DNA from: Candidatus Yanofskybacteria bacterium RIFCSPLOWO2_01_FULL_42_49
GTDB lineage: Bacteria > Patescibacteriota > Minisyncoccia > 2-02-FULL-40-12 > GWA2-44-9
DNA length: 48,098 nt
Direction: 5' to 3'
Assembly: GCA_001795615.1 (NCBI GenBank)
Contig: MGKI01000001.1
Location: 1 to 48,098, forward strand
Part shown: one piece after another, positions 16,255 through 24,225 of the stretch
How positions within the stretch are numbered: position 1 is the stretch's first letter
How the letters are laid out: each line of letters starts with the position of its first letter
Made by a program: the position numbers and the translations under genes
The notes under the pieces: model-generated
Database searches by the model: none
Told to the model about the DNA's origin: nothing
Seen by the model: only the letters and a program-made list of their open reading frames with translations

Positions 16255-17280
16255 TCAGGGCTTAAATAACTCCTTGGCGCGGTTCCAGTGATCCGGATAT
16301 CCTTGCTGCTTCAGCCAATACCACCATTCCGCACCCCACAGATAGAAACCATTAAAACCGGTTTTAGAAGAAAAATCAATCATCTCTTCAAATTTATCCA
16401 GACCCATTCTGTCCAATTGAACTTCTTTTGATGTTTCTATAATCGGCTGAAGCAACCACGGTTCAGAAGATACTTCTATGATAAATGACGATTTGGGTCC
16501 CAAAAAAAGCCGCACAAGATTATGTTTTATCCTGAAAAATGCCGGAATAATCGGGTATCTTATCGGAAAACCAATAGATCTCGGCCAGACATATAAATAC
16601 AGGCTGGTTCCAAAAACATCTGCCCTCGAATAAGCCCTAAACCAGTCGCCGAATTCACCACTATCCGTAACCACTATCTGATGATGAGGATCTAAACGGC
16701 GAACTAACTCTATCTCTTTTTCTAAAATTTCACTGACTCTTTCGTTGTGCACCCCACAATAAGCCCTGCTAAAATATACAAGAAAAGGTTCGTTTTCAAC
16801 CTGCCAATAACGAAGCGAGGGGGAGTCCTTATACCGCTCAACGACTGTTTCAATATACTTTAAAAGTTCTTCCTCGTGTTGGACGTGAGTTAAGTCGTTA
16901 ACCCATTTGGGTGTATGGCATTCCGGCCAGCCAGGAAGCCGATGACCAACAGCTAATATTACTGAGCCGTTTCTTTTCTCGGCTTCAGCCATCTGGAAAT
17001 CAAGTTCAGAAAAATTATACTTATCTTTCTCCGGTTCAGTTAACGGCCAGTGAGCAGAAAACCTAAAATTCCTGACGCCAAGATCATCCAGTATCGCCAG
17101 ATATGTTTCTTTCCAATCCAGCTTAAGTTCATCGGCGTGAAAACGGCTGAAAGAAACACCATACCTAAAATAATCACTCCCGGAGTAAAAATTAAGAGAG
17201 AGGATAAATAAAAACACAAAGATTGCCAGAAGCGCGATCAGAATTTTTTTTACCGCATGTGAAAATTTAAATTTAACCAT
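16255..17280 (-). CDS. Membrane-anchored clan GH-A glycosidase-like protein
   Basis: 341 aa. A single N-terminal transmembrane segment (about 10-31) anchors a TIM-barrel-like domain. Y-W-Q-V-E-N-E-P-F (about 158-166) carries the acid/base Glu of the N-E-P motif and I-I-E-V-S-S-E-P-W (about 267-274) is the probable nucleophile strand, as in GH5/GH39/GH42-like enzymes. The end of the EamA transporter gene overlaps its start by 8 bp, so a sugar-processing operon is likely: exporter, this enzyme, then the HtrA-like protein. The exact family and substrate are unknown. Confidence 0.7.
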   Translation of the reverse strand: MVKFKFSHAVKKILIALLAIFVFLFILSLNFYSGSDYFRYGVSFSRFHADELKLDWKETYLAILDDLGVRNFRFSAHWPLTEPEKDKYNFSELDFQMAEAEKRNGSVILAVGHRLPGWPECHTPKWVNDLTHVQHEEELLKYIETVVERYKDSPSLRYWQVENEPFLVYFSRAYCGVHNERVSEILEKEIELVRRLDPHHQIVVTDSGEFGDWFRAYSRADVFGTSLYLYVWPRSIGFPIRYPIIPAFFRIKHNLVRLFLGPKSSFIIEVSSEPWLLQPIIETSKEVQLDRMGLDKFEEMIDFSSKTGFNGFYLWGAEWWYWLKQQGYPDHWNRAKELFKP

Positions 17281-18151
17281 TTTGGATAAAAAGTATCAGG
17301 AAACCGACTAAGACAGCAGAAATTCCTGAAAGTTTATGCAGAAGAGAAGCTCTGTTTGTTTTTTCCCTAATCCCAGAAATTTTACTACCCAAAAAAAGAG
17401 CTAAAACGAAAGTCAACAAAAACTGTATTCCTAAAAGCCCATTAACAAGAGAGACATTTCCCAGATCTATCGCAAAATAAAGAATTATAAACCCGACCCC
17501 GGCAAGCAGTTTATTAAAGACGAAAAGTCCCTTCGACCGTCCGGACGAGTGTTGATATGTAAAATTGACCTCTTTTCGAACATGTTGAAATATTAACGAA
17601 ACAAACGCACTTCCGATGAAACCCACCCTCGTCCAAAACAGCCCATTTACAAAACCAGAGACATTAAAGGAGAGTTTTAACAGCACATAGTAAAAACCAA
17701 ATGCTATTCCGGCCAAAATAGCCCAGATGAAAATATGTTTTTCTATTTTCCCTAAAAGCAAAATACCCAGAATTAAAAACAAAAAAGCAAATAGATTGGC
17801 TGTGGAAAGATTGTCTTTGAGGATAAACACCGAAAAAACATAGGTAAATATGGTGCCCATGGTCCCGACTTGTGTTGCCGCAACCGAAACATCGCTTTCC
17901 TTGATTGATTTGTAAAGAAACATCAGGCCGACGAAAAACGCCGTCCCGGATATTGTCATTAATAATAAAATATCAAAACTTGGCCAATGAACTCCAAAGG
18001 GAATTAGAAACACGGCGCCCAAACTTAAAACGGCTACGCCAAAAGCGTAGGCGTGATACTTGGGCATATTGCCGGCGAGAAGATATTTGTCAATTATAAA
18101 AACGATGGCGTTTATAAAGTAGGCGAGTAGTGCGAGATAGAGCCAGAGCAA
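17273..18151 (-). CDS. EamA/DMT-type ten-helix transporter
   Basis: 292 aa with about ten hydrophobic helices and the internal two-fold layout of drug/metabolite transporters. The start appears to be TTG at 18151, as no ATG is available before residue 29 and the first helix would otherwise be lost. The family exports small metabolites across the inner membrane; the substrate cannot be told. It overlaps the glycosidase gene by 8 bp. Upstream (18155-18230) is an AT-rich array of TTTCTAAATTCTAA and TTTAGGATTT units, a repeat type seen elsewhere in the window. Confidence 0.8.
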   Translation of the reverse strand: MLWLYLALLAYFINAIVFIIDKYLLAGNMPKYHAYAFGVAVLSLGAVFLIPFGVHWPSFDILLLMTISGTAFFVGLMFLYKSIKESDVSVAATQVGTMGTIFTYVFSVFILKDNLSTANLFAFLFLILGILLLGKIEKHIFIWAILAGIAFGFYYVLLKLSFNVSGFVNGLFWTRVGFIGSAFVSLIFQHVRKEVNFTYQHSSGRSKGLFVFNKLLAGVGFIILYFAIDLGNVSLVNGLLGIQFLLTFVLALFLGSKISGIREKTNRASLLHKLSGISAVLVGFLILFIQNG

Positions 18152-18154
18152 ATT

Positions 18155-18230
18155 CTAAATTTCTAATTTCTAAATTCTAATTTCTAAACAAATGTTTAGA
18201 GTTTAGGGTTTAGGATTTAGGATTTAACTA
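18155..18230. repeat. AT-rich TTCTAAATT / TTTAGGATTT array
   Basis: Irregular repeats of AATTTCTAA turn into the opposite-strand TTTAGAGTTTAGG, forming an imperfect inverted array between the beta-glucosidase and the EamA gene. Related units are found at 35791-36035 and inside lepA. Confidence 0.7.
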
Positions 18231-18236
18231 ATCAGT

Positions 18237-19490
18237 TTATAACTGATTAGTTAAGCATATTTTACCATATTCATACGCAGAAGGGCGAATTTTTCTCTCC
18301 AATGTCGCATAATCAACCTCAACTAGTCCGAACCGAGGCCTAAATCCTTCGGCCCATTCAAAATTATCCAAAAGCGACCAGTACAGATATCCACGCACGT
18401 CGACGCCGTCCTGTATCGCGCGCCAAACCCAATACAAATGGTCTTTAATAAATTTCTCTCTTAACTGGTCAGACTCGTCAGCAATACCATTTTCGGTGAT
18501 ATAAATCGGTTTTTTGAATTTACTTAAGTCTTTTAACACATGGTACATTCCTTCCGGATAGATTTCCCAGTTCACTTCTTTCATAAATTCCTGTTTTGAA
18601 ACAATTTCATTCTTTTTGCTAAAAGCCGGTTTTCTGCTCATGTGATAATAATTGAGACCGATAAAGTCATAGTAGGGAGCATTGTCTTTAAAAAAGTAAA
18701 AGTTCCTAAAATTTTTATATTTCCTTCTCGCCCATGTCGTCCAAAAAACTTTAGTGTCCGGAACATAAACATTATTCTCCGTTATCCCAATCATCACATT
18801 ATGCGACATACCATTGTGCAAAGCTTGCCCCGACGGAACATTTTTATAGCTATCCTTTATCGACTGATAGGCGAGTATGTGTGCTTTAGCGATATTTTTT
18901 CTCATCTTTAAAAAATTAAAAATACCTTTCCCGCGCGATGGCCAAGTAGCATTTAACTTAGTATGTCCAGCATATACCGTAAATGCCTCATTAAAAGTTA
19001 TCCACAACCCCACCTCGCTCTTTAAGTTATCCACAACATACTTTGCGTACCTTGTAAAGTATCCCGGAGCTTTTGAATTTAACCAACCGCCTTTGTCCGC
19101 AAACCACACGGGGTTCGTAAAATGCCAGAGCGTTACCATTGGCTCTATTCCCCTATCTCGCAAGGCCTTGACTAAACATTGATAATGTTTGATAGCTTCA
19201 AAATCGAATCTCCCTTCTTCCGGTTCTATGCGCGACCATTCGATTGAAAACCGATGGATGTTTTGATTTAGTTTTTTAGCAATATCAAAATCCTCTTCGT
19301 AGCGATTGTAACTGTCGCATGCTTTTCCGGAAATAAAACCAGAAGGGTCTTTCCCCTCTTTTTTCAGTTGAGCAATTCTGGCCGGCGATTTTTCCCACTC
19401 CGTCCAATCATTATGATTACCACCTTCAACCTGATGAGCCGATGTCGCACTTCCCCATTTGAAACCGTCGGGAAATCTGTAATTAGCCAT
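18237..19490 (-). CDS. GH1 beta-glucosidase-like enzyme
   Basis: 417 aa, close to full GH1 length. F-P-D-G-F-K-W-G-S-A-T-S-A-H-Q-V-E-G opens the domain. The acid/base Glu lies in T-F-N-E-A-F (about 168), where the usual Pro after Glu is replaced by Ala, and the nucleophile in I-T-E-N-G (about 333). W-S-L-L-D-N-F-E-W-A-E-G-F closes the active site. It hydrolyses terminal beta-glucosides or beta-galactosides. No signal peptide is seen, so it is probably cytoplasmic. Its start ATG overlaps the stop of the FKBP gene by one base. Confidence 0.92.
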   Translation of the reverse strand: MANYRFPDGFKWGSATSAHQVEGGNHNDWTEWEKSPARIAQLKKEGKDPSGFISGKACDSYNRYEEDFDIAKKLNQNIHRFSIEWSRIEPEEGRFDFEAIKHYQCLVKALRDRGIEPMVTLWHFTNPVWFADKGGWLNSKAPGYFTRYAKYVVDNLKSEVGLWITFNEAFTVYAGHTKLNATWPSRGKGIFNFLKMRKNIAKAHILAYQSIKDSYKNVPSGQALHNGMSHNVMIGITENNVYVPDTKVFWTTWARRKYKNFRNFYFFKDNAPYYDFIGLNYYHMSRKPAFSKKNEIVSKQEFMKEVNWEIYPEGMYHVLKDLSKFKKPIYITENGIADESDQLREKFIKDHLYWVWRAIQDGVDVRGYLYWSLLDNFEWAEGFRPRFGLVEVDYATLERKIRPSAYEYGKICLTNQL

Positions 19491-19990
19491 TATTTACTAG
19501 TTACTGACACAAGTTCAATCTCAAAAATTAGAATCGCGTTGGGAGGAATAATCCCGCCAGCTCCTTGAGCGCCATAACCTAAACTCGGAGGAATTATCAG
19601 CTTGCGTTTCCCGCCTTCTTTCATGCCGACTAAACCAAGTTCCCATCCCTTAATAAGTTGTCCGGAACCCAATACGAATTGAATCGGCTGTCCCCTGTCA
19701 TACGAATTGTCGAAAACAGTTCCGTTTTCAAGCGCACCAGCGTAGTGTGCGCTCAATGTGTCGCCATTTTGGGCTGACTTACCGTTACCGACAACTAAGT
19801 CTTGGACAACCAAACCATTGTCGTATTGAATGGGAGCATTAGCCTCCGGAGTCGGCGTTGATGTTGAAACAGCAGTAGGCGACGGATCTTCCGTTGTCTT
19901 ATTTACTTCTTTGGTTTTCTGAATGACAAACCAAACCGTAATAACTACAAACACGACCAAGATTGAAAAAACAAATACTGATTTAGACAT
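19490..19990 (-). CDS. Membrane-anchored FKBP-type peptidyl-prolyl isomerase
   Basis: 166 aa: an N-terminal helix (about 5-23), a P-S-P-T/T-P-T-P linker, and a complete FKBP domain (about 58-163) with H-Y-A-G, V-F-D-N-S-Y-D-R-G-Q-P, G-Q-L-I-K-G-W-E-L-G-L-V-G-M and P-P-S-L-G-Y-G-A-Q-G. It likely folds secreted proteins outside the membrane. One-base overlap with the GH1 gene indicates coupling, although GH1 itself has no signal peptide. Confidence 0.92.
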   Translation of the reverse strand: MSKSVFVFSILVVFVVITVWFVIQKTKEVNKTTEDPSPTAVSTSTPTPEANAPIQYDNGLVVQDLVVGNGKSAQNGDTLSAHYAGALENGTVFDNSYDRGQPIQFVLGSGQLIKGWELGLVGMKEGGKRKLIIPPSLGYGAQGAGGIIPPNAILIFEIELVSVTSK

Positions 19991-19997
19991 AAAAAGT

Positions 19998-20966
19998 TTA
20001 GAGTTTAGGGTTTAGACTTTTATTTATTGGCGGATACAACTCCGAATCAATGGTTCTGTCAAAACAGTACCTACCGGCATCATGCTGCCAAGAATCGTAA
20101 GGATAGTATCCCCCTCTTGGGGATACCGGCTTAGGCGCCGTATTTTGATATTCAACATCAGCGGAACTTGAAGTGCTAAATGTAGCGCACATCTGAAATT
20201 TAATCTCTTTTCCCTTATACACCGTATACTCGTATTTTTCTCCAGTTTCCGGATCTTGCGGCACCAAAAATCCGGAAATCGAATCTTCAAGATCACTTAA
20301 ATTTTGGGGTAGCGACTCTTTCATCTGCCAATAATTTATCACTTGGCCCTGTATCATGGAGAGGTCCTGAACCCTTCTCTCGTCAAATCTTTTTTCTCTC
20401 TGCTTAAAAGGCGACCCGATAACCGCAAACCCCCATAGTACCGTTGCAACCACTATTGCCGCAACAACCCAGGAAAAGACGCCTATCCACTTGATACCCT
20501 TCTCTCTCAATTGAGCCAAATAGTAATAAAACGCCGAACCGGAAATAAAAAATATCGTCAGCGCTTTTAACACAAACCTGGCTGTTAATTCTCCCCTTAG
20601 GAAGTTGTTAACTACCGTCACAAAATCCCCTATTATTACCAGAGCCGCCGCAAAAAGAGTGAGATACAAAAGCCACTTCCTGATTTTCAGATCTTTTTTC
20701 TCCGGATGCGTCTTAAGATCTTTCCTGATAAACCGTGACACCCAGAAAAAGACCGGGAATACGACAATAAGCATCGCCATCGCCTGCCTTATCGGAGATT
20801 CATAGGAAGACACGCTCCTATAGTAATCCGTCGCCGGATCAGGAAAATAAAAATCAATGTAATTAAAAACGGCCATGCCAAAACCGACGGCCGTAACGAC
20901 CAAGGTGATTATCGCCAGGAGATAAAGAAAAGTATCCCGAGGCAAATTTTTACTAATATCAGTCAT
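19998..20966 (-). CDS. DUF5671-type membrane protein with type-II pseudopilin-like tail
   Basis: 322 aa. Five to six hydrophobic helices occupy about 12-200, starting with the L-P-R-D-T-F-L-Y-L-L motif of DUF5671 proteins that are common in Parcubacteria. The last about 120 residues are soluble and extracytoplasmic: R-R-V-Q-D-L-S-M-I-Q, I-N-Y-W, L-P-Q-N-L-S-D-L, and P-Q-D-P-E-T-G-x-x-Y-E-Y, a pattern shared with pseudopilin-like domains. It is 7 bp upstream of the FKBP gene, so probably in one transcript with it. Function unknown. Confidence 0.75.
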   Translation of the reverse strand: MTDISKNLPRDTFLYLLAIITLVVTAVGFGMAVFNYIDFYFPDPATDYYRSVSSYESPIRQAMAMLIVVFPVFFWVSRFIRKDLKTHPEKKDLKIRKWLLYLTLFAAALVIIGDFVTVVNNFLRGELTARFVLKALTIFFISGSAFYYYLAQLREKGIKWIGVFSWVVAAIVVATVLWGFAVIGSPFKQREKRFDERRVQDLSMIQGQVINYWQMKESLPQNLSDLEDSISGFLVPQDPETGEKYEYTVYKGKEIKFQMCATFSTSSSADVEYQNTAPKPVSPRGGYYPYDSWQHDAGRYCFDRTIDSELYPPINKSLNPKL

Positions 20967-20993
20967 ATGGCTATATACTACCTTAAAATCGTT

Positions 20994-21075
20994 CCGGGCT
21001 CAACCCGGTAGTAGATGTCGCTGTTGCGGCTTCGCCGCCATTGTTAAATCAGCGACATTCACTACCGGGCTCAAC
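20994..21075. repeat. Long hairpin at the 3' end of the tRNA-binding protein gene
   Basis: CCCGGTAGTAGATGTCGCTG (21004-21023) pairs with 21050-21069 with two mismatches, and an inner GCGGC-TTC-GCCGC hairpin caps it. A 12-bp direct repeat CCGGGCTCAACC flanks the structure at 20994 and 21064. The right arm codes for the last residues of the upstream gene. It looks like a mobile palindrome or a structured 3' end; there is no T-run. Confidence 0.6.
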
Positions 21076-21369
21076 CTCTGATTCAGGGATTACTAAAACA
21101 GGACCCATTTCATCGCTAGCCGCAAGAAGCATCCCCTGGCTTTCCAGTCCCATCAGTTTCCTCGGCTCAAGATTTGCCACCACGACAATCTGTTTCCCGA
21201 TTAAAATTTCGGGCGTATAAATGCTACCGATACCGGCAATTATCTGCCTCTGTTCTTGCCCGAGGTCAACTTTCAGTTTAATCAGCTTGTCCGAACGCTC
21301 AACTCTTTCTGCTTCAAGAATTTTCGCTGTTTTTAGTTCAATTTTTTTGAAGTCGTCAATCGTAATCAT
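21049..21369 (-). CDS. tRNA-binding domain protein (MetG C-terminal/CsaA-like)
   Basis: 106 aa matching the EMAP-II-like OB fold found at the C-terminus of methionyl-tRNA synthetase or as a stand-alone subunit: I-E-L-K-T-A-K-I-L-E-A, D-K-L-I-K-L-K-V-D-L-G, R-Q-I-I-A-G-I, V-V-V-A-N-L-E-P-R-K-L-M-G-L-E-S-Q-G-M. It probably assists tRNA binding by MetRS, whose catalytic gene is not in the window. The final residues are encoded by one arm of a palindrome (20994-21075). Confidence 0.88.
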   Translation of the reverse strand: MITIDDFKKIELKTAKILEAERVERSDKLIKLKVDLGQEQRQIIAGIGSIYTPEILIGKQIVVVANLEPRKLMGLESQGMLLAASDEMGPVLVIPESEVEPGSECR

Positions 21370-21380
21370 ATGATTAATTA

Positions 21381-21544
21381 TTAGACCTATTGCTCAATAA
21401 TTTTCGTAACGAAAGTCTCAAATTTTGAGACAGAAGTTATTGAAATTTTTGAGGAATAGTGTGGACTATTTCGAGAAAATTTCAATAATCTTATGGCCAA
21501 AATTTGAGATTTACAGTAGAAAGATTATTAAGCAACAGGTCTAA
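21381..21544 (-). repeat. 164-bp nested palindromic element (MITE-like or structured RNA)
   Basis: Terminal arms (21381-21401 and 21524-21544) pair over 21 bp on the minus strand with only two G-U wobbles. Inside are two further nested pairings: CTCAAATTTTG with its complement, and TATTGAAATTTT with its complement around a CCACA loop. There is no ORF. It occupies most of the 250-bp gap upstream of the tRNA-binding gene. Confidence 0.6.
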
Positions 21545-21620
21545 ACATATTAAAATAAAAAGTCCGGCAATACAATAAACAAAAGCGGCCGATTGGCCGC
21601 CAGACTTCACTGAATATTTA

Positions 21621-22148
21621 TCAATGGCAAGTTGTATTCAGTTGAGGGAAAAGGGTTGCGCCGTTAATAAGAATTGTTTTTATCGGCTGGAGAATTGTGG
21701 TGCCGCCGCTGAGATTCAGCATACAACTTAATCCAAGCCATCCGTCAATCGGAGCCATTTCCGGTAACCTGGAACATCTCAGCACCACAACAGGATATTC
21801 TACTCCAATACCCTTTCTGCCAATATTTTTGTAGTAAAATCCAGTTCTTTGAGTAACCCGTGTAATTTCAACAGCCGCAGCAAGAGGATTGACAAGTTTC
21901 ATGTCAATGATAAGCCCGATTCCACCCGATAGCGCCGTCTTGACTCTTATTAAGTCACCAGCCCTTAAGTTGCCCAATAAAACACCGTCGTATACTGGAT
22001 CTTCCGGGGTCGGCTTGTGGCCCTCAACAAAACACGGACCGTTATCAAAGCACGGTCTAAGCCGCCCGGCCGTCTTCTTTTTCTTATCCTCACAACGCGC
22101 AGTTACCACCTGGCCCCCTTTTGTCGAAGAACCAAATTCCGTTATCAT
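21621..22148 (-). CDS. Hypothetical protein
   Basis: 175 aa, no signal peptide or membrane helix. It is beta-rich with five Cys residues scattered (for example A-R-C-E-D, R-P-C-F-D, L-R-C-S) and a Gly/Thr-rich end. The segment D-L-I-R-V-K-T-A-L-S-G-G-I-G-L-I-I-D-M suggests a small barrel. I do not recognise a family. The gene stands alone, divergent from the CPBP protease gene, with clean gaps on both sides. Confidence 0.5.
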   Translation of the reverse strand: MITEFGSSTKGGQVVTARCEDKKKKTAGRLRPCFDNGPCFVEGHKPTPEDPVYDGVLLGNLRAGDLIRVKTALSGGIGLIIDMKLVNPLAAAVEITRVTQRTGFYYKNIGRKGIGVEYPVVVLRCSRLPEMAPIDGWLGLSCMLNLSGGTTILQPIKTILINGATLFPQLNTTCH

Positions 22149-22251
22149 AATTATACATTTAATTATAAAGTTGTCAAACGAGTTGTAATGGTTGTGCGGT
22201 TGGGATTTTTATAATAATCTTTACGAATCCTGTTTATGAGGTTCGTTAAAA

Positions 22252-22791
22252 ATGGCCAAAGGAAGAGCCGACCCCCTGTTTGATTCGTATTACTGGAAAA
22301 AAATAGCTGTAGCGCTGTTAATAAACGCACTCACCGTTCCGACAATTATTATTCTCCTGTTTTGGTTTGGGATTATAGACAAGCCATTCTCTGATATTAT
22401 TAAGAAATTCCAAAGTGGCTATCCTTTATTTTTTGTCCCGCTTAAAGACTTCTTCAGTTTTTTTCTGGAAAATACTTTTAAGGTTGCTATTTTTGAGGAG
22501 CTTTACTCCAGAGGCCCGATAAGAATTGCGACCGCCGTTCTTTTCCTATTAAACATAGATAAGAACCGAGTTTTAACTTCTGCTCTTTGGGTAGGTGGCC
22601 TTGTTCTTAATTATGGATGGGCATTAACCCACGTCACGCATGAATATGCGTGGGTCCCGGTTTTTGTAGCAGGCGCTTCGTGGCTATGGCTGACAATAGA
22701 GACAAAAAGATTATGGCCATCAATCTTTTGTCACGCTACGGCTAATTTGAGCATCTACTTCCTTATTAAAATTTATCAGCTCATATACTAA
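22252..22791 (+). CDS. CPBP-family intramembrane metalloprotease
   Basis: 179 aa with about five hydrophobic helices. The three CPBP/Abi motifs are visible: E-E-L-Y-S-R (about 82-87), a His in the middle segment (L-T-H-V-T-H, about 126-130) and H-A-T-A-N near the C-terminus (about 161-165). Family members cleave CAAX-type or other membrane substrates, often in peptide immunity. It is smaller than usual (220-300 aa). A GC-rich hairpin terminator follows immediately. Confidence 0.8.
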   Translation: MAKGRADPLFDSYYWKKIAVALLINALTVPTIIILLFWFGIIDKPFSDIIKKFQSGYPLFFVPLKDFFSFFLENTFKVAIFEELYSRGPIRIATAVLFLLNIDKNRVLTSALWVGGLVLNYGWALTHVTHEYAWVPVFVAGASWLWLTIETKRLWPSIFCHATANLSIYFLIKIYQLIY

Positions 22792-22792
22792 A

Positions 22793-22816
22793 CCCCGCCC
22801 TTCTAGAAGGGCGGGG
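22793..22816 (+). terminator. Intrinsic hairpin after CPBP gene
   Basis: A perfect 24-bp palindrome (CCCCGCCCTTCT and complement) follows the CPBP stop codon directly. The T-tract is interrupted (TAATTTGTT). It lies between convergent genes and may serve both. Confidence 0.75.
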
Positions 22817-22840
22817 TAATTTGTTAACCACTCAAAAAGA

Positions 22841-23038
22841 TTACAGATTGTTGAGGTCCTGATCTACTTGATCAAATTCACCATCTAAACTGCTAATGTT
22901 CAATTCTTCTAAACTCTGATTTATATCGCTAGCATCTGACGGCACCTCTCTGCTTGCTTGTCTTGTTGACCACCACCAGAATGTCAGAGCGACGGCTACA
23001 ATTATTATAATAACTACATATAAAACTTTTTTGTTCAT
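22841..23038 (-). CDS. Small single-pass membrane protein ending FDQVDQDLNNL
   Basis: 65 aa: short basic start, one transmembrane helix (about 4-22, ending W-W-W), then an acidic tail that ends E-F-D-Q-V-D-Q-D-L-N-N-L. The 81-aa protein on the other side of the coiled-coil gene ends with a matching F-D-G-I-D-E-D-L-G-T-L. It lies 22 bp after the coiled-coil gene on the same strand, so the three form one cluster. Confidence 0.7.
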   Translation of the reverse strand: MNKKVLYVVIIIIVAVALTFWWWSTRQASREVPSDASDINQSLEELNISSLDGEFDQVDQDLNNL

Positions 23039-23060
23039 ATTATTATTAAGAGTTTATAAT

Positions 23061-23906
23061 TTATGGCGTCTGGGTTGGGCTGGCAGTCGGACTTACGGTT
23101 GGACTTACGGTTACTTCCGGAGTTATTGTCGGCCTTGGAAGTTTCGCGAGGGTGGTGGCCGCATTTCTTGCGGCATCGTGGGCCGCCTTAACCGTAGCCC
23201 GAACAGCAGCTAAGTCATTGTGAAGTGCCTGTCGCGCTCTACCGACATCAGTCTTAAGCGCCGCTTCTGTGTTGATTTGAATAGTATACACTTTGCCGGA
23301 TTGAAGCTCTATGGCCGATTTGGCCGATGTAATCGCGGCATTAGCAGCATCGATTGCAGTTCTGACAGCGGAAACATCAACGCCTCTTGCTTCAGCCTTG
23401 TCTGCTCTTTCCGAAATCCTAACCAAGACATCGCTTATCTTATCTAAGACATTAATATAATGTTTAAGCATCCTGTCGTTCAATTCATCCATCTGCCTGT
23501 CTATTCTTTCCACGGCTTGTTTCTTTTTTTCGTCTTTGATTTTTTCAAGCCGCTGCTTTAGTTCTTCTCTCTTTGTTTCAACCCTTGTTTTTAACTCTTC
23601 TCTTTTTGTTTCGACTTTAGTTTTTAACTCTTCTCTTTTCTGCTTCAGTTCCTCTTTAAACGCCTGAGTTGCCTCTTTGGTCCTTGTCTTTATTTCTTCT
23701 CTTGTCTCTTTGACATTGGCTTTAACTTCCTGCCTTTTCTCTTTAACATTAGTTCTTATTTCTTGCCTTTTTTCTTTGATATTCTCTCTTGCATTTTTAA
23801 TCGGAGTTCGGTTTTGAGAATTTGTTCCATTCTCTTCTGCAAGCGATAAGCCGGCAACTAAAAATAATGCGACCGACAATACTATTAAAACACGCAATTT
23901 GTTCAT
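23061..23906 (-). CDS. Secreted coiled-coil protein
   Basis: 281 aa. The signal peptide (about 1-23, ending S-L-A) is followed by a very charged region (about 35-130) with 11-residue-like repeats K-E-K-R-Q-E-x-x-x-N-V and V-E-T-K-R-E-E-L-K-T-R, a long continuous coiled coil. A second helical domain (about 130-260) has A-R-G-V-D-V-S-A-V-R-T-A-I-D-A-A-N-A-A-I, and a T-V-S-P-T-V-S-P tail ends it. It probably forms rods or filaments outside the membrane. It is flanked by two small membrane proteins with a shared C-terminal motif. No family recognised. Confidence 0.75.
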   Translation of the reverse strand: MNKLRVLIVLSVALFLVAGLSLAEENGTNSQNRTPIKNARENIKEKRQEIRTNVKEKRQEVKANVKETREEIKTRTKEATQAFKEELKQKREELKTKVETKREELKTRVETKREELKQRLEKIKDEKKKQAVERIDRQMDELNDRMLKHYINVLDKISDVLVRISERADKAEARGVDVSAVRTAIDAANAAITSAKSAIELQSGKVYTIQINTEAALKTDVGRARQALHNDLAAVRATVKAAHDAARNAATTLAKLPRPTITPEVTVSPTVSPTASPTQTP

Positions 23907-23952
23907 AAATTATTTTTATTTAAGTTAATTTATTAATACGACCTATTTACTA

Positions 23953-24198
23953 TTATAAGGTACCTAAATCTTCGTCTATTCCGTCAAAGTTCGGCTCCTG
24001 GACATCTATGTCTTGAATGCCTCGATTTATTTCAGCCGATAATCTTGCTTCTCCATTCCTTACGGCGCTATAAAAAGAATCCTCAATAAATGTAAGATCG
24101 GCCATTGTGTTGGAGATTTCTAACATAACAAACCCGCCTACTGCAAATATGGTAACGAGGGCTATGGCAAAGTAAAAATGATGCTTATTGCTTTCCAT
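23953..24198 (-). CDS. Small single-pass membrane protein ending FDGIDEDLGTL
   Basis: 81 aa with one N-terminal helix (about 8-27) and an acidic tail. Its C-terminal F-D-G-I-D-E-D-L-G-T-L matches the end of the 65-aa protein downstream, although the rest differs. This suggests a common docking motif rather than recent duplication. It is first in the three-gene cluster. Confidence 0.7.
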   Translation of the reverse strand: MESNKHHFYFAIALVTIFAVGGFVMLEISNTMADLTFIEDSFYSAVRNGEARLSAEINRGIQDIDVQEPNFDGIDEDLGTL

Positions 24199-24225
24199 GT
24201 TTTAATACTTTAATTATACACCACT

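Noticed and set aside
18995-19040. Two TTATCCACA sequences as a DnaA-box cluster
   Set aside because: Both lie within conserved codons of the GH1 gene (L-W-I-T-F-N-E and V-V-D-N-L), not in a palindrome.
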